Shown here in pieces: positions 1 to 7,764 of a DNA stretch of 7,764 bases (position 1 is the stretch's first letter; every line of letters starts with the position of its first letter). The DNA is taken from contig JAGRHM010000176.1 in assembly GCA_020445005.1 (NCBI GenBank), positions 273 to 8,036 on the forward strand, given 5' to 3'. The notes under the pieces were generated by a model. That model ran no database searches, was not told the DNA's origin, and saw only the letters and a program-made list of their open reading frames with translations. The stretch is from Candidatus Competibacteraceae bacterium. GTDB taxonomy: Bacteria; Pseudomonadota; Gammaproteobacteria; Competibacterales; Competibacteraceae. Both the position numbers and the translations under genes were made by a program.

Positions 1-17
1 GAGTAGGGAAACACGGT

Positions 18-37
18 CGATCCGAGCGCCAGGATCG
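18..37. repeat. Short inverted repeat upstream of the first gene
   Basis: The arms CGATCC (18-23) and GGATCG (32-37) are perfect 6-base complements separated by 8 bases. They lie about 40 bases before the start of the small cysteine protein and are followed by an AT-rich stretch (45-60). The repeat could be an operator half-site pair or the remains of a terminator for a gene left of the window. No T-run follows, so a terminator is not well supported. A 6-base repeat can also occur by chance. Confidence 0.2.
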
Positions 38-76
38 GAACGAGAATTGAATTAAATATCTGTGGGAGAATGAGTT

Positions 77-340
77 ATGAGTGCCGACGCGAATCAGGAA
101 TGGTGGGAAGCCCTGCACCAGCAATATGCCTGTGCGGCCAATCGCCTGGGGGGCAAATATCAGTCTATCGCCACGGCGCGAAAGTGCGCTTGGTGTGTGA
201 GTTATCCGCGTCCAGGCTGGAGGCAACGCATTCAAGACTGCGCAGCCTACGATTGTCCTTTGTGGAAAAGTCGGTCTTATCGGGAGGATGCTGCGCCAAG
301 CTGTTTTTCAAGGCATGATGTCATGGTTGACGGTGATTGA
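77..340 (+). CDS. Small four-cysteine (zinc-finger-like) protein of unknown function
   Basis: An 87-residue soluble protein with no signal peptide or membrane segment. The start is chosen because GGGAGA (64-69) sits 7 bases before the ATG. Its centre has four spaced cysteines, C37-x2-C40 and C55-x4-C60, with the last followed by Pro-Leu-Trp and then basic residues. This resembles, from memory, a group of short bacterial and phage proteins with a CxxC pair followed by a C-x4-CPL(W/Y) motif, in which the cysteines probably bind zinc. That family likeness is recalled, not computed, and no function is known to me. Two further cysteines (C19, C76) lie outside the core, and the C-terminal tail after about residue 72 looks non-conserved. 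The gene converges on the sensor kinase gene with 87 bases between them. An ATG at 70 opens another frame (70-318) over the same DNA, but that product lacks the motif. Confidence 0.6.
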   Translation: MSADANQEWWEALHQQYACAANRLGGKYQSIATARKCAWCVSYPRPGWRQRIQDCAAYDCPLWKSRSYREDAAPSCFSRHDVMVDGD

Positions 341-374
341 TCGGCAAGGCCCATATCCGCCTGCTCGTGTCTAT

Positions 375-389
375 AGCGCCGCTGGCGCT
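375..389. repeat. GC-rich hairpin in the convergent intergenic gap
   Basis: AGCGCC (375-380) and GGCGCT (384-389) form a perfect 6-base stem with a 3-base loop between the small cysteine gene and the end of the kinase gene. Its place between two converging genes suits a bidirectional terminator. Neither strand has a T-run after the stem, so it is at best an atypical terminator or an RNA 3'-end stabiliser. Confidence 0.3.
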
Positions 390-409
390 GAACCCATAAG
401 CAATTCATT

Positions 410-433
410 CGATGAGTGTGCTCCGGCTCATCG
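410..433. repeat. Inverted repeat spanning the kinase stop codon
   Basis: CGATGAG (410-416) and CTCATCG (427-433) are perfect 7-base complements with a 10-base spacer. The right arm contains the stop codon of the minus-strand kinase gene (428-430). In the kinase mRNA this would fold just at the end of translation, upstream of the second hairpin at 375-389. There is no T-run, so termination is only a possibility. Confidence 0.25.
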
Positions 434-1738
434 CGCTATGATCGGCGCGCACACCATAACGCACAATCCTAAACCGGATTCCCCTTCGCCCAATTCAATC
501 CGCGCCCGATAGTGGTCGGCGATGCGCTTGACGATAGCCAGTCCCAGGCCGCTGCCGGGCGCTGTCGCCTGCGGGCCGCGATAGAAGCGGTCGAAGACCC
601 GCTCCCGCTCCTCGGGAGGAATGCCGGGACCGGTATCGGTCACGCTCAGCACGGTTTCGGCGCCGACTTGGCGCACCTGTACATCCACCCGCCCGCCCGC
701 CGGCGTATAGCGCAGGGCGTTATCGACCAAATTGCCCAGCAGAGTGCGCCACTCGCCCACCTCGCCGGCCACCGTCACCGCATCACCGGGCAACAAACCC
801 AAGTCGATGCATCGATCATCGGCAATCGCCGCATACTCGACCACCATCTGTTTGGCCATCTCCAGCAGATTCACGGACTCCAGGCGTTCAGCAACCGGCG
901 CGGCGTCCAGGCGGGCCATGATCAATAATTGTTCGACCAAATGCGAAGCGCGGGTCAGACCGGCGCGCAGGGTCGCCAACGTCCCGGCGCGCTCCACGTC
1001 CGTCATCGCCCGCTGCGCTATTTCCGCCTGCAACCGCACCGCGGTCAAGGGCGTGCGCAATTCATGCGCGGCGTCGGCAATGAACTGGCGTTGAGCGTCG
1101 AGCGTTTGCGTCAGCCGCACCAGCAAATCGTTGAGCGCGCTGGCCAGCGGCGTCAGTTCTGCTGGCAACCGTTCCACGGCGACCGGCGCGAGCTCTACCG
1201 GTCGGCGCTGTCGGAGATCAGCGGCCAGACGAGACAGGGGACGCAAACCGGCCCCGACGCCGAACCAGACCACCAGCCCCATGACTGGCAATAGCAACAG
1301 AAAAGGCGCGAGATTGCGTAAAGCGATGTCGGCGCTCATCCGCCGCCGCACCCGGACTGGTTGCGCAACCTGGACGATCCGGGCGCCCGCAGGCAAAGTG
1401 AACAATCGCCAGAGTTCATCCCGCCACAGCAGATCCGCAAAACCCGGTTCGGTGGCGAACGGTAATTCCCACGGTTTCCGGGACACATACAGCAGACCGC
1501 GCTGCCGATCCCAGACCTGCACCACCACATCGCTCTCCTCGTCCCTTGCCTCACCGCTCAAGGCCAGTGTCAGCAGATTTTGCTGGCGCATCGCCAGGGC
1601 GGTCTGCCGCAACTGATAATCAAACAGCGCATTAATTTCAGCGCGCGCCTGGCGATAGGTCGCGTAACCGGCCAGACCCAGCACCCCGCTCAAACCGGCC
1701 AATAAGCCGATCAGTAAGCGCTGGCGAATGGAAATCAT
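428..1738 (-). CDS. Two-component sensor histidine kinase (QseC/TctE-like)
   Basis: A 436-residue inner-membrane kinase that should sense an external signal, autophosphorylate on histidine and pass the phosphate to the adjacent regulator. A first membrane helix (about 8-27) and a second (about 141-162) bracket a periplasmic region of some 110 residues. Its start resembles the 2CSK_N-type sensor regions of QseC/TctE kinases, by recall. A linker (about 163-214) precedes the H-box ADAAHELRTP with phospho-acceptor H225. The ATP-binding domain shows the N-box (N336, N340), G1 box DTGPGIP (368-374), F-box FDRFYRG (382-388) and G2 box GSGLGL (395-400), so all catalytic motifs are intact. The ATG overlaps the regulator stop by 4 bases (ATGA), and GGAG lies 7 bases before it, inside the regulator gene, so the two are co-translated. 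The ligand cannot be read from the sequence. Cations, antimicrobial compounds or carboxylates are all known for relatives. Confidence 0.95.
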   Translation of the reverse strand: MISIRQRLLIGLLAGLSGVLGLAGYATYRQARAEINALFDYQLRQTALAMRQQNLLTLALSGEARDEESDVVVQVWDRQRGLLYVSRKPWELPFATEPGFADLLWRDELWRLFTLPAGARIVQVAQPVRVRRRMSADIALRNLAPFLLLLPVMGLVVWFGVGAGLRPLSRLAADLRQRRPVELAPVAVERLPAELTPLASALNDLLVRLTQTLDAQRQFIADAAHELRTPLTAVRLQAEIAQRAMTDVERAGTLATLRAGLTRASHLVEQLLIMARLDAAPVAERLESVNLLEMAKQMVVEYAAIADDRCIDLGLLPGDAVTVAGEVGEWRTLLGNLVDNALRYTPAGGRVDVQVRQVGAETVLSVTDTGPGIPPEERERVFDRFYRGPQATAPGSGLGLAIVKRIADHYRARIELGEGESGLGLCVMVCAPIIAR

Positions 1739-2397
1739 GACGTTTCTCCGAGCCGGTAACCGACTCCGCGCACCGTGCGAATCACCTCCGATCCCAGTTT
1801 GCGCCGCAAATGGTGAACATGCACCTCGACGGCGTTGCTCTCCACCTCCTCGCCCCAGCCGTACAGCCGATCCTCCAATTGTTCCCGCGACAACACTGCG
1901 CCGGGCGTTTCCAGCAAGGCGCGCAGCACTGCAAATTCCCGTGCGGACAGCGCAACAGGCTGTCCGCGATACTCGACGGCGCGAGTCACCGGGTCCAGCC
2001 GCAACGCTCCGCTCTCGATCAACTCGCGAACCCGGCCTTCCCGTCGCCGCAGCAACGCCCGGATACGAGCCAACAGCTCGGTCAGATCAAAAGGCTTGAC
2101 CAGATAATCGTCGGCTCCGTTGTCCAGTCCCCTGACGCGATCCGGCACGGCGTCGCGGGCGGTAAGAATTAACACCGGTACAGTCAGGCCGCGCTGACGC
2201 CAGTCGCGCAGCACCGTCAGGCCATCCTTTTTGGGCAATCCGAGATCGAGCAGGACCAGGGTGTAGGGCGTCGTCTCCATCGCCAGTTCCGCACTGCGCC
2301 CATCCTGAACCCAGTCCACAGCAAAGCCCTCACCGCGCAGCCCCTGGCGCAGGCTCTCGCCGATCATCAAATCGTCTTCGACTAAAAGTATGCGCAT
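1735..2397 (-). CDS. OmpR-family response regulator (QseB/PmrA-like)
   Basis: A complete 220-residue cytoplasmic DNA-binding regulator, first gene of the two-component operon. The receiver domain (1-115) has the acidic pocket E7-D8-D9, phospho-acceptor D51, switch threonine T79 and invariant lysine K101. The C-terminal winged helix (about 128-217) carries the recognition-helix stretch NAVEVHVHHLRRKLG (188-202) and ends IRTVRGVGYRLGE, a pattern typical of the QseB/PmrA/TctD branch. The ATG at 2397 starts the conserved MRILLVEDD, with AAGG just upstream at rather short spacing. Phosphorylation by the downstream kinase should promote dimerisation and binding to direct repeats in promoters. The likely targets are its own promoter and the divergent efflux operon. 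That is inferred from position and is not shown by a recognised binding site. Confidence 0.95.
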   Translation of the reverse strand: MRILLVEDDLMIGESLRQGLRGEGFAVDWVQDGRSAELAMETTPYTLVLLDLGLPKKDGLTVLRDWRQRGLTVPVLILTARDAVPDRVRGLDNGADDYLVKPFDLTELLARIRALLRRREGRVRELIESGALRLDPVTRAVEYRGQPVALSAREFAVLRALLETPGAVLSREQLEDRLYGWGEEVESNAVEVHVHHLRRKLGSEVIRTVRGVGYRLGETS

Positions 2398-2417
2398 GGT
2401 CCTTATCGCCTATCCGT

Positions 2418-2466
2418 TTGACCCAGAGAACACGAACGATAAACAAGAGAGAAATTTCGTGGTCAA
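2418..2466. promoter_or_regulatory. Divergent regulatory region with overlapping inverted repeats
   Basis: The 114-base gap between the regulator and efflux operons contains two inverted repeats. The outer is TTGACC (2418-2423) with GGTCAA (2461-2466). The inner is CACGAA (2431-2436) with TTCGTG (2456-2461). Their centres differ by about 4 bases, so this is not one palindrome. Read leftwards, TTGACC (2466-2461) stands 17 bases from TTTATC (2443-2438), a reasonable -35/-10 pair for the two-component operon. Read rightwards, TTGACC (2418-2423) is a good -35 but has no well-spaced -10, the best being TAAACA (2440-2445). Two back-to-back promoters under one regulator is the natural reading, with moderate support at best. 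Confidence 0.4.
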
Positions 2467-2479
2467 TGAAACATGAAAC
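2466..2479 (+). repeat. Tandem 7-base direct repeat before the efflux operon
   Basis: ATGAAAC is repeated head to tail at 2466-2472 and 2473-2479, about 35 bases before the adaptor start. OmpR-type regulators bind direct repeats, but usually with a 10-11 base period, so the 7-base period argues against a simple half-site pair. Each copy also contains an ATG. Both open very short frames that stop at 2499-2501 and 2494-2496. Confidence 0.3.
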
Positions 2480-2511
2480 TACACCATCCCCCCTGACCTG
2501 AATCAAAAAAC

Positions 2512-3623
2512 GTGGCTAAATTCACGACGCCCACGATCGTTATTATGCTGGTGGCGATGGCCATAGCGATAGTAGCCCTAAGTCCTGGCTTTCTTAAAGG
2601 AAGATCTTCCGTTAACCCGACTGGACAGCGCAGCGCCGACGCTCGTCCAACTCCGGTCATCCTGGAACCCGTCGTGTTCGAGGCTGAGCGCACGCGCATC
2701 GAGGCGGTTGGCACTTCACGCGCGATCCGGTCGGTCACCTTGCATCCGGCGGTCGCTGGCGAAGTAACGGCAGTCCACTTCAAAGCCAATCAAGCGGTTT
2801 CCACAGGAGAGGTCCTGGTCGAGTTGGATCGACGGGACGCCGAGTTGGCCCTGGCGCTGGCCAAGGTTCAGGTCGAGGACGCCGAACGCCTCGTGAACCG
2901 CTATGAACGGACCGAAGGCCATGGCGCTTTTACCCCCAGCACCATCGACAGCGCCCGCACTACGCTCGAAGCGGCCCGCATTGCAGAGCAGCGGGCTATG
3001 GTCGCCCTGGCGGATCGTTCGATCAAAGCCCCATTCGCCGGTTTCGTCGGCATGACCGAAATCGAGCCAGGTGACCGGATTGACCTTGATACGGCCATCA
3101 CCACCCTTGACGACCGTAGCAAGCTGCTGGTGCGCTTTGAAGTTCCCGAACTGTTTTTTGAACGATTAACGGTCGGCGACAGGGTCTCGATTGCGAGCTG
3201 GACGACGCGCGATATGCAGGTCGAAGGTCGCATTGTGGATATCGGCGCCCGCATCGATCCAGTCAGCCGAACCTTCCTGGTGCGCGCCCAGGTTCCCAAC
3301 CCGAAGGATCGGCTGCGCCCCGGCATGAGCTTCCGGGTCAGCCTGGAACTGGCCGGCCCTGCTTATCCCGTCGTGCCGGAAGTTGCGGTGCAATGGGGCG
3401 GCGACGGGGCCTACATCTGGGCGGTGCAGGACGCCAAGGCCCGCCGGGTCGGCGTGGCCATCGTACAGCGACGTGCAGGCCGGGTGCTAGTCGATGCCAA
3501 ATTGGAGGACGGCATACTCATCGTCGTGGAAGGCGTACAGCGGATGCGGGAAGGGCAACCGGTGACGCTGCTCGATCCGCAAGCCGGGGACGATGCATTC
3601 CTGGCCCGGCGCAGAACACCCTG

Positions 3624-3624
<1 letters not shown>
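2512..3624 (+). CDS. RND efflux periplasmic adaptor (membrane fusion protein)
   Basis: A 370-residue HlyD/AcrA-type adaptor that links an RND pump to an outer-membrane channel across the periplasm. A hydrophobic N-terminal segment (about 8-24) has no lipobox cysteine, so it is probably an uncleaved anchor or a signal peptide rather than a lipoprotein signal. A split biotinyl-lipoyl domain follows, with halves near 75-108 (ending GEVLVELD) and 168-200 (KAPFAGFVG). Between them is a short helical hairpin (about 108-165). The beta-barrel (about 204-280) and the membrane-proximal part (about 282-355) complete the fold. The start is GTG: an in-frame TGA at 2494 blocks any start further upstream, and no clear ribosome site is visible, so the exact start is less certain than the gene. 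A later ATG at 2545 would truncate the anchor. The stop overlaps the pump start by one base (TGATG), showing an operon with coupled translation. Confidence 0.92.

Positions 3625-7764
<4,140 letters not shown>

Noticed and set aside
70..318. Open frame of 82 codons overlapping the small cysteine gene
   Set aside because: The ribosome site is too close to its ATG, and the product shows no recognisable motif. The frame starting at 77 has better spacing and the four-cysteine pattern.
512..1616. Several plus-strand open frames opposite the kinase gene
   Set aside because: Complementary shadows of the kinase codons with no domain signature; the minus strand holds all kinase motifs.
3393..3623. Extended N-terminus of the pump reading frame
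   Set aside because: It is the adaptor gene read in another frame. The residues are low-complexity Arg/Gly/Ala, and the family N-terminus begins at 3624.

Overview
The window looks like chromosomal DNA of a GC-rich gammaproteobacterium. The FadM protein is close, from memory, to the Escherichia coli one. The response regulator has the QseB-type DNA-binding helix, and the 3' gene is a catalase-peroxidase with an export signal. No mobile element, CRISPR array, tRNA or rRNA was seen. The species cannot be fixed from the sequence alone.

Layout from left to right. A small four-cysteine protein of unknown function (77-340, +) faces the end of a two-component operon on the minus strand. That operon holds an OmpR-family response regulator (1735-2397) followed by a sensor histidine kinase (428-1738), joined by a 4-base ATGA overlap. 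A 114-base intergenic region (2398-2511) with overlapping inverted repeats separates it from a divergent efflux operon on the plus strand. The efflux operon has a periplasmic adaptor (2512-3624) and an RND inner-membrane pump (3624-6740) that share one base. A FadM-type acyl-CoA thioesterase follows (6861-7265). The window closes with the first 94 codons of a katG-type catalase-peroxidase (from 7481), cut off by the window edge.

How the genes may work together. The divergent two-component system is the obvious candidate regulator of the adaptor/pump pair, which probably recruits an outer-membrane channel encoded elsewhere, since none is present here. Upstream of katG there is a good match to the four-quartet OxyR operator (7276-7312), abutting a possible promoter. 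This fits a peroxide-induced, exported catalase-peroxidase. fadM and the small cysteine protein look like independent neighbours.

No clearly new system was found. The points most worth checking are the OxyR-like site with the exported KatG, the structured divergent promoter region, and the small cysteine-rich protein.
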